In this document: positions 47,951-60,099 of the stretch, piece after piece
How the letters are laid out: each line of letters begins with the position of its first letter
Numbering within the stretch: the stretch's first letter is position 1
Source: Tetrastigma voinierianum
Taxonomy: Eukaryota > Streptophyta > Magnoliopsida > Vitales > Vitaceae
NCBI GenBank assembly: GCA_016808115.1
Contig: JAEQBH010000667.1
Location: 372,001 to 436,000, forward strand
Length of the DNA: 64,000 bases
Direction: 5' to 3'
Notes under the pieces: generated by a model
Told to the model about the DNA's origin: nothing
The model's database searches: none
Seen by the model: the letters and a program-made list of their open reading frames with translations, nothing else
Program-made: the position numbers and the translations under genes

Positions 47951-48339
47951 GTACCGTGGAACAATATCAGCCAACCGGGTTCCAAAATCAGTCAGATCGA
48001 GCCAGGTGGCACAGCAGACCAACTTCGACTAGCTGACTCAAACAAGATACCGCCAGAGAGCGCGCTCACGGGGCCAGATCAGCGCTGTCAGCAGTTAGCC
48101 AGGTCAGAAAAACGCGAATCGGCGCCGCCAGCTACAGGTTCTCAAGGTCGCAAGGCCACCGCCGGGGTTCACTACCGGGCTTCAAGACGCTACCGCTAAA
48201 TAGCTCGCCTGCGCTTCAATTTCGCCGCGCCCAACGCCTCACATCACAAGGCTCGCGCACCAAACGCCCAGCCCAGGTCGTGCCAGAAAAAGTACTGGGG
48301 ATGCAATACGCCCGCCCATGTCCCCCCGCCTAGTCACAA

Positions 48340-48610
48340 TACAATTTTTAGACAAGGGATAACTTCCCCGCAGCCCAAGCTCTCCGTAATACAATCCCGC
48401 AATACAACCCGAGCCCTCTTCTCTCGCAATATTACTAGTGTATCAGAATACACTTTCCTGCAATACAATGCCTAGCTCACTATTGCCTGCAATACAATAA
48501 TTGTATTGCAATACACTTCAACCTACCCCATGCTGCAATACAATCCAGCACTTATTTATCTCATAATACAATGTCCTCTCTTGCAATATAATTCCAAAGA
48601 GCCCAACTCA
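48340..48610. repeat. Degenerate repeats of the motif TGCAATACAA
   Basis: About a dozen occurrences of CAATACAAT/TGCAATACA on the plus strand, unevenly spaced, interrupted by GC-richer pieces. On the element's own strand the motif reads TTGTATTGCA. Confidence 0.75.
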
Positions 48611-48978
48611 ACCGCACCATTTTTTTTCGTTTTTTTTTTTCAATATAATTATTTTTTTCCCACTATTTCCGTAAAGAAATTGAAAAAATCACTAAAAAAA
48701 ATCATTTTTTTTTTCATTTCTCCCAATTACTGGAAGACACAAAATACACACCTATTTTATTTATTTTATTCCAGCCACTGGTGAACACAAAAAATACATG
48801 TATGCATTTTTTTTTCTCTTTTTTTTTTCATTTAATTCTAGAAAATGATCCAGAATTTCCTCAAAGCCTCTTTATACAACACTAACCCTAGTGTTCATGT
48901 AAAACTCCCAACTCGATTGATCACATAATAGTTTTGAACCGAATAGAGTCCAATGATAGAAACGGTGGTATTGTAATT

Positions 48979-51900
48979 TGTAACGCTCCAGATGTCATTT
49001 GGGGCATATGAAATTTTTTCTAAAATTTCATCGAATGCCCTAAGGAATAGTGATTTTCTTATTATATCCGAGTGGGAGGGTTTGCAAAGGACTTTAAGAA
49101 TTTCGCCTTGGCGACTCGAATCGATATTTTAAGAGAATCGAGATTTAAGCATTTAGTGGATTTCGGATCGAAATTGTGAGCCTGCGCCGTAGATATTTTT
49201 CGAAATTGGGCCTAAAATACGAAATGTCCTAAATAACATAGAGTCTAACGAACCGGAACGGAGGAAACGGAGTCCGTTTTGGATAGTTTTCAAAGTGATC
49301 CAACGACTTTGACAATAATACGCTTATTGTCCCGATTTACGATTTTAATGATTTTAAATCCGATTCGTGATTTCAGAGTCTAATCCACCGCATGATTTAA
49401 TTGTAATATTTCATGGTCACGCGGTTACGACTCATAGAATATTTTTTGACATTTAATCTATAAAAGCAAAGATAAGTAAAACTGAGATAAAATCGCTTAT
49501 AACCGGCGATATTTTATCGCGGAGAGCCAATCAAAATATTTTAATGGCTAAGCGGTATTTAAAAATATCATGAGAATGGACCAATGAGATTCATGGGCCT
49601 AATGCAATTTGCAAAGGGTTAAATAGCTAAATTCAAGGGACCAAATGGTAATTAAAGGAAAGATTAGAATATTAAAATAAAGACAAACAAAGTCTCATTT
49701 TTGGTCTCTCAAAAGTTAGAGAACCCGTAGGAGGAGAAGGAGAAGGGAGAAATGAGAGAAAAGAAAGGAAAGAAGAGAGAAAGGGAAGAAATTATGAGCA
49801 AGTGAGATGTGATTTTTCTTCTCCTTCAAGCTTTCCAAGTGTCTGCCAGAGCAAAGGAGTATGGTTTTGTAAATAAAACCAAGAACAAGTAAGTTTTAAA
49901 TTAAGGGTTAATAGCTTGATGTTTTTCATGTCTAATGTCTTGAATTTTCTCATACATGTTAAATTTAGCAGATTAAGGTTGAATGATATGATTTTGATAT
50001 CAAATGAGAAAGAAATGGATTAGGTTAGCTTGAAAATAAAGTGAGGAATTGTTAGGTTTGATGTTTTTCATATCTAATGTCTTGACTTTTCTGGAAGTGG
50101 ATGTTAAATTGGTGGTATTTAAGGTTGAATGATACGATTTTGATATTTAATTTAGAGAAGGAAATGGACAAAGTATGGCTAAAAAGAAAGTTGAGGGAAT
50201 TGTTAGGGAAATTGATAGTGAATTTTGTGTGATATGTTGAATGGGTATACAGATTAGATAAGCAAGCAGAGTGAAAAAAGTAAGAGTAAACACACTCTTG
50301 CCATTTTCCTAGCGCCTCGGTACAGGAAATGCACCGCCCTGCTTTCGACCATTGTCGTATTTACCATAACTTGCCTATTTTTGATCCGATTTGAGTGATT
50401 CAAGTTGCTGGTTAAAATAGACTCTAAGGAGAATCAAACCTATAAATAGGCATCGTCAAATTCTGATTATAAGTGGCCTAAAAATTTACCAAAGTAGGGT
50501 CATGTAAGCCATCGTTCGGGTTCTCGGTACAGAAATGCTCGCTTTCCCGTTTCGACCATTTGTCGTATTTTGATCATAACTTGCTCATTTCTGATCCGAT
50601 TTGAGTGATTCAAGTTTCTGGTTAAAATAGACTTCTAAGGAAAAATTTTATCTGAAGGAAGTTCAAGCAAATTGTAATCCCAAAGTGCCCAGAAAATTTG
50701 TCAAAGTGGAGCTATGTACGATTCTGCTCTCGCCAAATTGAGTCATCTAGATAAACATATAACTTAAAGTTATGTGGTTGAGGGCTTTCGAGAAGGAATT
50801 TTAAATTGAAAATTTAAAGAGATATCATTGATATATAAAGGACTGATCTGAGAGTTTCTGCTAAATTTTGAAGACTGGTTTGAATAATTTTTGAGTCATG
50901 AAAGTCTATAGAGTATTGTTGGAAAAAGGCACAAAATGAGTGGGTTTTTAGTGCTTAAGGGTAATTTGTTCATTTGGCTTTAAATGAATGTGTATGTGAT
51001 TCTGAAGTAATGTATGGTTGTGGTTTTCAAAAGGTGAAAAGGGATTATCGGACGGGAAGCGAAAAGCGGGATCGAAATGAACGGTGAGTGTAAAATGATG
51101 TTTTTGCAAATTGAGTTTTAAAAAGTGAACGATTTTTGATGTTAAAATGAAAGTTTAATGTAAATGTTTATATTGGGTTTAAATGAAAGTTTTACGTAAA
51201 CAAAATTTAATGTAGTATGTTTATCTTGCATCAATATATATATTTATACTAAATTATATGTATGCATATATGTTAAGGTATGAAAGTTTCTAAAAATGTG
51301 TAAAGAATGCATATGTATATTTGCATATATATATATATGAGTTTTCGTATGATAAAGTAAAGGATTTAAATGGATTATAAATGTATTTTGATAAATGTTT
51401 TACCGATGGTTACCCTAACCCCATATGATCAAGTATGATTGATATCGTCGAGGTACCTAAGTTGTAAGGATTTAGAGGGTAAATATAGGTTACTAACTGA
51501 GGGAGGGAATTAGGTGTCTAGGAGTAATATCTCATGACGTGAGATAAGGTGTTATGATCGAACTCCTATGCAAAGCGTGAGTTTCTCCGCAATGTAGTGG
51601 TTATGACTGAATGTGATCACCCTCAATCGTCGCACTGAAACCGGCCTCGTGTTTATCCCCCTGGGTTCCATCAAAAAGAAAGAAAGAAAGAAAGAAAGTT
51701 TGAGGCATAAATGTTTAAGGCATAAATGTTTAAGGCATAAATGGATTTTAATTGTATAAGTATTTATTATAAAGAAAGAAAGAAAGAAGTTTGAGGCATA
51801 AATGTTTAAGACATAAATGGATTTTAATTGTATAAGTATTTATTATAAAGAAAGAAAGAAAGAAAGTTTAAGGCATAAATGTTTAAGGCATAAATTGATT

Positions 51901-52631
51901 TTAATTGTATAAGTATGTATTATTTTGATATATAACAAAATGTTATCTTTTAATGAAAATGTACACTCACCGGGCTCTTTTAGCCTATTCTTTCCATATG
52001 TTTCCAAAAAATATTTTCAGGATCTCGAGACAGCGCCGGTAGAATATCCTCCTGCGTTGAGTCGAGCCACAGAGGGAGACGACGCATGTGAACTGTATTG
52101 TATAAATAGTTTGCATATTTTATATGTCAAATAGTTTGTCATGTATATATGCATATATGGATATATTTTGAAAAGGAACTACTTAGGTGGTCGGCTTAAG
52201 TCCGGCTCAAGCCCAATCTTTTTATAAAACTGTGCATGGAATTGAAGAAGTTTTCAATGTTTTACGATTGAAATGAATAAATGTATATGGTATATATTGT
52301 GTTGATTGAGTTGTGACTGGGAGTCCTAAAACGGAAGTTGAAAATTGGAAGATTAGAAGTGTTTTTAAATGCTGCGTAGGTATTTGTAAATTTGGGAAAG
52401 TACTAAAAATGAGGAAACTTCCGCTCGATTTTTCCGAAAAATCTAAGTGTTTACAAGAAAAAAATTTACCACTTCGGGGCTCGCATTATTTTCTAAAGAT
52501 ATGTTGGCTGATCAGAAGTGGGTTCATTCCATGGATTTTATTTGATGGTTTTGAGGAAAAGTTTCTATATCCATTGGAGTGCCGGGAGGTCCCCTCGGGT
52601 TCATGAGGTTAATCCGGGTCGGGATCCTTCA
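48979..52631 (+). mobile_element. Ty3/gypsy solo LTR inside element C leader
   Basis: About 3.65 kb from TGTAACGCTCC to GGGATCCTTCA. Its interior shares modules with the minus-strand solo LTR (inverted), such as CCCAAAGTGCCCAGAAA and GTCAAAGTGGAGCTATG near 50680. It has two copies of a GATCCGATTTGAGTGATTCA block (50380 and 50600). No protein is encoded; open frames at 51925-52134 and 52313-52606 are chance. No clear target duplication was seen, so the exact ends are provisional. Confidence 0.65.
51673..51925. repeat. Three tandem units with GAAA microsatellite starts
   Basis: Units of about 75-100 bp: (GAAA)4-5, GTTTGAGGCATAAATG, repeated TTTAAGGCATAAATG, then TTTTAATTGTATAAGTAT. Copies start near 51673, 51774 and 51850. 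Confidence 0.9.
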
Positions 52632-53093
52632 GTTCAACCTCAAATTTATTAAAATTTGATTCCATTATTCAACAACTCAAATAAATTTATTAACATTTAT
52701 TTCTTTTATGTTCTTCCTCCAATTTTACTCACTGTAAAATTCCAAAATATTTTCTAAAACAATTTATGTGCTAACTGGCGCACACAAACCATCATAACAT
52801 ATCACAAACCATGTTATAAATATCATTCACATAACACAATAATCGATGTTATACACACAATCACATCAAACACCATGCATGCAAAGGTTTCATTCCCGTG
52901 ATCTCCAGGGGTAGTAATCCCATACCTAACCTAACATTGAAACCACACCTAGTGGTGATGTTCTTACTCACTTATACCGCTTCAAGCCCTCAACTGCGAC
53001 ACTATATTCACATCAAACCACCTAGTGTGATGTGGATAAATTCAAACTCGAGCTCCCTAGGCATTCGTGATATCTAAGCCTATACTCAAGTCG
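52632..53093 (-). other. Leader of gypsy element C, LTR-proximal part
   Basis: Non-coding, resumes right of the solo LTR and joins the 5' LTR of element C. Contains TGATGTGAATATAGTG-like blocks in the minus orientation. No primer-binding site can be recognised next to 53094. Confidence 0.6.
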
Positions 53094-55063
53094 TGACGCC
53101 CAAACTCCGGGGTCCGTTTGACTATCCGTCAACGCATGAATGTTGCCGGGACATGTCTACATCTCGACGCCACTTGTAAAATCCGTAGGGCCCTCAGCCT
53201 AGGAGCCTAATTAAATAAACACTGCATTTAAAACCTGGTCCCAAGCAAATTAACATAATCTACACGATACAAGTATGGATAAAATGTCTTTGGGCCCATA
53301 CTACAATATCCAAAAAACATAAATACAACTATATCCAATAGTTCTAAGAGTTCAAATGTTTTACTTCTCTTATACAACATATATTAAAAATACTCGAATT
53401 CTAATACATGTTAACACCACAAATCCAAAGCCAATCCGCTTTCTTCTAACTTCAAATTTCAGACGAGCCGCCCTCATGCGCCTCAGACTTGAAAATATAT
53501 TCCTCGACAAAGGAAGCAATGCTCGCAGAGCGGAATCCCTGCCGGCTATCACCCTGCGCAGCAATGTTCCAAAAGTAAACACGCATTCAAGCAAAATTGA
53601 TCCTATTCTTGAATGTCTACGTTATCCCCATGTCTCGGTCCACCACTCCTCACACTACTTGCCATGTATATGAGAAAAATAATCATTTTCAAAACAAACC
53701 TATTTGTTCTGAAAATATAATAACAAATATCTAAAATATGAGATCACTCCTCCCGAGGCGAATTGGTTGCGAGCTTTCCGCAAATATGGTCCTCATCCGA
53801 AATGATCCGTTGGGCCATCTCCCAACCCTCCAATTCTCCTAATATCATCCCGTGAAATTCCTTTTAAAAACGTTCGTTCTTTCACTTTTTCCATGTCATG
53901 CACTCACACCTAACTTATTGATCATGAAATGCATTGTGATGCCATTTCAACAACTCATATACCATGTAAACATACATACATGAAGGCTATATTCACAAAA
54001 CATTCAATTCAATAATAATCATGTCATGTAACCAATAATTCATTAATTCAGCATCAAAAATTAGCTCACTACTAATGATCAAACACGGTGCAATGAATTT
54101 AAATCACCCGCCAAACATATTTTCACAAAAATTATTTTCGTGTCATTTCGCCCAGAACAAAACCTAGGGTTTGATTGCCCACATCAATAACTATTGGTTC
54201 ACTTTGTGAACCCGCATTTCTCGGCCAATTCCGGCCTCATACACATCAAAGCATACATTTTCACATAAATGCACAACTAGGAACCCAAATCAGCCCGTGG
54301 ACAGTCACGGACTGTCCACATGGGTTTCAAAATCCAACACCCCTGCCCCAAGATTTGAATCACCAAACGGCCCCTCACTTACTCACCGACCAAACATTTA
54401 CAATGCTCTAAACAAAGAGAACGCAAGTAGGGAGAAACCCCTACCTCTCGAGGCTGAGGAAACCCCAACCGCACTCCACGCGAAGCCCTCTCCGCGCAGA
54501 GCGCCTCCTTCTCATTCCGAAGACTCCGCTGAATGGCCTGGATAGTCCGTATTCTGCAGAGTATGAAGACTCTCTCACTAAAACTCAAATTTCGATCTAC
54601 TGGTTCTCCCCTTTTTGGTTTCCCACGTTTTTTCTTCTTTGTTATGGAGGAAGACACACCATGTTTTGTCTTTACTAACTTAAACTTTTCCAAATGACAT
54701 TTATGTCCTTCTTTTCCATGATATTCTACTATCTCTCACTGGCCCATTTTTATCATTTCTCTAATCATGCCACTTATGGCACATGAGTACTTGTTATATG
54801 TGACTTTCGTCGCATCGAATTTCGTTTTACGGCACCCGAAACGCGATGCCTCGAAAAACGTGTCAACTCCGACTCATTCCTTAATTCTAACGAAATTTTA
54901 CGATTAATTAGATTTCTCGCGAGACGATTCCAACGGTGTAATCCGTTTCATCATCTGAGATCCAGAGAATAAATTGCAGATTTTTAATCGAAATTAACAA
55001 TTTTGTAATCGAAATTAAGATTTTGCCATTTTTCCAAAAATTGGAATTTCTCGGGTCTTACAA
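53094..55063 (-). repeat. 5' LTR of gypsy element C
   Basis: About 1.97 kb, minus strand TGTAAGACCCGAG to GGGCGTCA. It aligns with 42144-44103 and, at its start, with element B LTRs. Open frames at 53356-53673 and 54175-54693 are LTR sequence. Confidence 0.88.
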
Positions 55064-56450
55064 AATTGCTTTTACCTGTGTATGAGTCTTTTTGTATTTT
55101 ATAGACTCTAACATTTAGTGACCACTTTTGTGAGTCATTTGGTAAGTCGAAGAATTAAGCAATTTGAATGTCTTTGTTTTACATGTATTTTTTACATTGC
55201 TCTCTAGTTTATTCTTCAGCTTTGAGCTTTCCGCTCTCACCATCAATAAAACTCAATGGACTAATTAAGAATGAGAAAATGAGCTATCTAATAATCACAG
55301 TGAATGTTTGTTTTGAATCCAATATCATTGATGTGTCGTCTGATACTTAGTGGTTACATACAGGTTACCATTCACGCTTGCAATTGCATGTAAGCTATGA
55401 TATAAGAAGTCCAATCGCAGTTTGGAGTAGTATGTGTGCATAGGAGACGGTTCAAAAGTCCAAGTTGATTTTCTAGGAGTTGTTAGATATAGCTCAGTAC
55501 AGTAAATTTTTTGGAATTGCAGGATGTGGCATATAAACCCTCGGTCACGAGAAATTTGATAACAATACCTATTTTGGATAGACTTGGATATAGTTTTCTT
55601 TTTGGAACTAAAAAAGTTAAACTGTACCAAGATTCACCATCGATCGCAATCGGAGTACTTTTGTGGAGTCCCAGATTGAGCTATCCGCTTCGCTTCGCTT
55701 TCTACTACCCTTACTGTTAATACTGCTAGCAGCTTCAAACGTTTGAGATTGAATGAAAAGTCTTCTACTATTTGACACAAGCGTTTGGGTCATAATTCTA
55801 GACAAATAATGGAGAGATTAATTAAAGATGAGATTCTTCTAGATCTTGATTTCTCAAATTTTGATACCTGTGTAGACTGCATCAAAGGTGAATTGATCGC
55901 TGAGGTTAGGAATGCTAAGATTGATAGATGTATTGAGTTACTCGAGGTTATTCATACAAATATTTGTGGGTCATTCACTCCTCTTGCTATGGGTGGCTAC
56001 AAATATTTCATCACGCTCAAAGAGGATTATTTCAGGGTTTTGGTTTGTTTGGCCAGAGAAGTTTGAATCTTTGGAGGCTTTCAAATCTTTCAAAGCTAAA
56101 GTTGAGCTCCAACAAGGGAAAAAGGTCAAAGTGGTTCATTTTGATAAAGGTGGTGAGTATTATGGTAGATATGACGCAGATCTGATCTAAACCTCGGGAC
56201 CATTTACAGGTACCCTTCAGAATGTGGCATTGATGCTCAGTATACAATGTCTAGTACTCAACAAAATGGGATTGCAAAGAGGAGAAATCACACGCTTCTT
56301 GATATGGTGCGATGTATGCTTGTTAGTTTCTCACTACTTGAGTTCTTGTGGGGTAAAGCCTTGAAAACTACAGCTTATATTTTGAATCAAGTGCCTAGTA
56401 AGTCTGTTTCTAAGACTCCATATGAGCTATGGTCATAAAAGAAGCCTAGT
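55064..56450 (+). pseudogene. Copia element 2 leader end, gag remnant and integrase
   Basis: 55070-55200 is the rest of the leader. Gag is reduced to a start-like piece (IKLNGLI near 55250) joined to a late gag segment, a large deletion relative to copia 1. 55511-55640 is the protease-integrase junction (LQDVAYKPS). 55785-56066 carries the pre-integrase region (ERLIKDEILLDLDF, DCIKGE) and core start (GGYKYFITL). 56247-56438 holds STQQNGIAKRRN, LLDMVRCMLV and PSKSVSKTPYELW. Frameshifts separate them. Confidence 0.85.
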
Positions 56451-58450
56451 ATTCGTCACTTCCATGTTTGGGGCTGCAAGGTGGAAGTGAGACCGTACAA
56501 CCCGCAATCCAAGAAACTTGATCCAAAAACTATTAGTGGGTACTTTATTGGTTATTGTGTGGGATCAAGAGGTTCCAGGTTTTATTGCCCTTCGCACATC
56601 ACCAGATTATTGAGTCAGATCGAGCTATCTATTTTGAGGATGATACTAGTACAAGCCAAGGGTAAAGAGAAATTGTGTTCAAGGAACACCTAGTTTTTAT
56701 TCCTATGCCTATTGCTTCCGCTCCTATCTCTAGCCCTGTTGTTGACCAACATCTAGTAGCCATTACTGATGATGAACCAATTGAAGATGTAAATCCAATA
56801 GCCCCAGAAGTAGATTTAGTAGCCCTAGATGTAGCCATGGATATACCCTTAAGGAGGTTAGAAATGGCTCGTAGGCTCGCAATTTCAGATGACTATTTTG
56901 TCTATTTGCAGGAGCATGAATATGATATAGGTGATGTATCAAATCCGACTACCTATAAATAAGCCATTGTTAGTCCTCAATCCAACTTCTGGATTGATGC
57001 AATGAAAGATGAGATGACTTCCATGTCATAGAATAAAGTGTGGAGCTTAGTAGATTTTCCAGATGGTTACAGATCTATTAAAAGTAAATGTATTTAAGAC
57101 CAGTTTTTATGCTATGGATACGTTAGAGATATAAAGCAAGATTAGTGGCTATGGTTCAACTAAGAGAAGGAATTGATTTTAAGGAAACCTTCTCTCCGTA
57201 AGGTCCACTAAAGACTCTTTACATTATTATGGCTATAGTTGCTCATTTTGGATTTAGAGTTGCATCGATGGATGTGAGTGACGCTTCTTCTTGAATGGAG
57301 ACTTAGTTGAGGATGTTTACATGTCTCAACCTATTGGTTTTGAGGAAGTTGTTAAGGACTACATGGTTTGTAAACTCCATAAATCCATTTATGGTTTAAA
57401 GCAAGCTTCTAGGCATTGGTATCTCAAGTTTGATGAAGTTGTCACCGTCAATGGTTTTAAGGAGAATATCGTCGATCAATGCATATATATGAAGGTTAGT
57501 GGTAGGAAGTTCATATTCTTAGTTTTATATGTTGATGATATTTTGCTCGCAACCAATGATACGGACCTGTTGATTGAGACAAAACAATTATTGTTTAGCC
57601 ATTTTGAGATGAAGGGTCTTGGGGAAGCATCTTATGTCTTGGACATACAGATACTTCGCAATAGACCTAGTGGCATAATGAGATTGTCTCAATAGACGTA
57701 TATTGAATGCATTATGACAAGGTTCAATATGCAATCGTGTTCTTCTGGTAAGGCACCAATTGTAAAGGGTGACAGATTTTTCAAAGGACAATGTCCCTAG
57801 AATGATATTGAGAGAGATCAGATGAAAGCAATCCCTTATTCTTCAGTTGTGGGCAGCCTGATGTATGCTCAAGTATGCACATGTCCTCATATTGCTTTTG
57901 TTGTTGGCGTGTTGGGTAGGTACTTGAGTGATCTTGGTCAAAACCATTGGGAAGCAGCTAAGAAAGTTTTGAGGTATTTTCAGGGTACTAAGTTTCTCAT
58001 ATTGACATATCAGTGTACCAACACTCTTGGGGTGGTTGGTTTTAGTGATTCCGCTTATGTCATACGATGATAAAGTCTACTTAAGAGTACTTATGATGGC
58101 CGAAGGAGCTATTTCGTGGAAAAGTGTCATGCACACTACTCTCTTATACTATAAGCAAAGACGTGACGGTTACGAATATGGCTGCGCATCCTACCTGCCT
58201 TGGAGGTTGTTCACCACTTCTAGACCGCTGAAATTGTTCCCTGTGATAATCCACGCCAGATCTTTCTAGGGAACACCAGGAGCTCTTTCTCGCCCAAACA
58301 CATTACGTGTAAGCCGCAAACAGAAAGTTGTAGTCTCTCATTTTAGTCGGTTACACGCCTAATATTAGCATAGTCAAGTAAACCCACTAACCAAAGACTT
58401 ACCTATTTATGTGTTTCAAGAACATGTCACCCGCATGAGATTGTTAGGAG
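56451..58450 (+). pseudogene. Copia element 2 reverse transcriptase and RNase H
   Basis: 56481-56693 is the post-integrase region (VEVRPYNPQSKKLDPK; the element's plain FIGY block, continuous here but broken in copia 1). 56675-56962 is the linker with LRRLEMARRLAISDD. RT is best in 57291-57695: YMSQPIGFEEV, KSIYGLKQASRHWYLKF and an intact YVDD box (57528-57539). 57822-58070 is the YSSVVGSLMYAQVCTCP and RNase H start (VVGFSDSAY). The rest to about 58450 is frameshifted. It is the better-preserved of the two copia copies in RT. Confidence 0.87.
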
Positions 58451-58889
58451 TCTAGAATATTTGTTTTAGTGGGAGTCTTGCTTTTTTTCATGTATTTTGT
58501 GAGGAAAGCTCACCTTTTTCGCTATTACATGCACATTTCGGGACGTCATTATTATCTTATGATTCAAGGCATTTTCAATTAAATGAATTGATAGGAATAA
58601 TGTTTTCTCTCCCTTCAATTGAATCAATACTTTGTCATTGAAATGCTTCTAGATCGTGAGTGACCATTATGCATGTGATTTATGCATCCTAAAAAGTTAA
58701 TTATATATGATTGGTTATGGCTATGTAAGTATCTTGTTGAAGCATTTGAGTTATGATTTTGATTAGTAGTGCATGATTATGTATGATTTATGCATCATCT
58801 CGGTGTGTTAATTGCATATGATTGGTTATAACTATGTAAATCTTTTGTGAAAGCATTTGAATTATGATTATGCTATCTAAGTTGAAGAA

Positions 58890-59378
58890 TGTTAGATTAA
58901 TTTATTAATCTACGGACTAAGTATAATCATATTATAATTTTAATTGTAATATTGTGTATGTTAATTATGGGTCATTTATGGGATGGTTTAATATCAACTA
59001 GCTATGAGCCCATGATTCTATCTTCTCTCTTGTTTTGGTAAGCCTATTGGATCAAAGCCAAATTATTCCGTTGTTTTATATATATATATGAGTAAATAGA
59101 GCCCTAAAATTTAACAAGGGCTTGGTAGAACACACTTTGGGGAGAAGGAAAAATCTATCTTTAACCCTAACCTTTCGACCCTCATTCATGCATTTGGGAG
59201 ACTAACGATACCAATAATTCTGATCCACGCCAAGTGACAAGTCAGACACTACGAATCGACATGCTTATTTGCTCAATAAAAATTCAGATTTCAGAATATA
59301 TTTATTAGGTCATTTGATTATTGATCAATTATTTTTGAGATCAATAAATACTTTTGGTTTTTACAAAATAATTAAGCA
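58890..59378 (+). repeat. 3' LTR of copia element 2
   Basis: 489 bp, TGTTAGATTAATTTATTAAT to AATTAAGCA. Preceded by a worn polypurine tract (taagttgaagaa) and, at 58675-58870, by the two-copy repeat also seen in copia 1. Confidence 0.92.
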
Positions 59379-59383
59379 TGTTT

Positions 59384-59719
59384 TTCATGGCTTGAGAGTT
59401 TATAGTTCGATCCGTAAGGAAGCAGCCACCCTCCAGAGACCATTTTGGGTTTTCCATTACTGAGAGGCACTGTTCTGTGTTTTCTTGTTCTACTACTAAA
59501 TCTGTGTTATCAAACATATTTTAATACAAGTAGTTTTAATTTTTAAAATATTTTTCTTATAAATATTATTAGAAATTTTAAAATGGAATAAATAATATAA
59601 AATTTTATTTATTTTCTAAACTATTGTCAACATTTTTTAATATTTTCTTTTTGACATTTAAAAGTAAAAATACTTTATATGAATTTTTAATGGCTGGAAT
59701 ATTAACTAGTCCCAAACCC
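59384..59719. other. AT-rich flank without a recognisable gene
   Basis: Resumes the chromosomal sequence that preceded copia 2 at 40590. No features seen apart from AT-rich runs. Confidence 0.5.
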
Positions 59720-60022
59720 TAGAGTTATGTTTGGTTCTTGGAAAATGAAAAAAATAATAAGAAAAATTATTTTATGATGTTTAATCCTCAATAAAAAATC
59801 TCAAAGAAAATAAAAAATAAATAAAATCATTTAAATAGTTATATATTTTTAAAAATTTTAATCTTTTTATTGATAAGTTAAAATAAATTAAATAAAAAAT
59901 AAAATAATATGTTGAATTCAACTTTTTTGTTTTTTTTTTTAATTTTTTTTCTCTACTTCTACTTTCCGTCTATTAATTTTTCTCCTACGTATCCTCAAGT
60001 TTCCTAATAACCAAACATATCC
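59720..60022. mobile_element. MITE candidate, about 300 bp
   Basis: Ends are inverted copies of one another: TATGTTTGGTTCTTGGAAA at the left and, read on the other strand, TATGTTTGGTTATTAGGAAA at the right. The interior is AT-rich with no coding sequence, as usual for MITEs. Target duplication could not be fixed, so the superfamily is open. Confidence 0.5.
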
Positions 60023-60099
60023 TTAATTCAATGTCAGCTTCCAAATCCATAAAAGGTATTCACTACTAGCATTTTGTCCTTTTCTTAAATAAGCAATAC

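Larger units (their letters stand above)
47638..48978 (-). other. Leader of gypsy element C, gag-proximal part
   Basis: Non-coding. From gag upward: a T-rich region with (TTTGA)n at about 47862-47883, a perfect hairpin TAAATGAAC-AAGAA-GTTCATTTA (47928-47950), a GC-richer part, then a run of ATTGTATTGCAG-like motifs (48340-48600) and homopolymers. The layout parallels the leader of element B. Confidence 0.7.
42144..55063 (-). mobile_element. Ty3/gypsy element C, inserted in copia 2
   Basis: Minus-strand order from the right: 5' LTR (53094-55063), leader (interrupted by a solo LTR), short gag, protease tail, RT, RNase H, integrase, polypurine tract (44104-44114, minus strand CAGGAGGAGAA) and 3' LTR (42144-44103). 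It belongs to the same group as elements A and B. Its LTR opening TGTAAGACCCGAGAAATTCC is close to that of element B. The target duplication is not clean (GTAAT-like on the left, AAATT on the right). Confidence 0.88.
40596..59378 (+). mobile_element. Ty1/copia element 2, interrupted by gypsy element C
   Basis: LTRs 40596-41067 and 58890-59378, both TG...CA, with an exact TGTTT target duplication (40591-40595 and 59379-59383). Same family as copia 1, opposite orientation, LTR starts only 294 bp apart. Its leader is broken at about 42143 and resumes at 55064, matching the continuous leader of copia 1. Most of gag is deleted; integrase, RT and RNase H blocks survive at 55500-58450. Original size about 5.9 kb. 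Confidence 0.92.

Noticed and set aside
53356..54693. Open frames of 74-105 codons on both strands
   Set aside because: They lie in the 5' LTR of gypsy C, and the homologous LTR at 42144-44103 does not keep the same frames.
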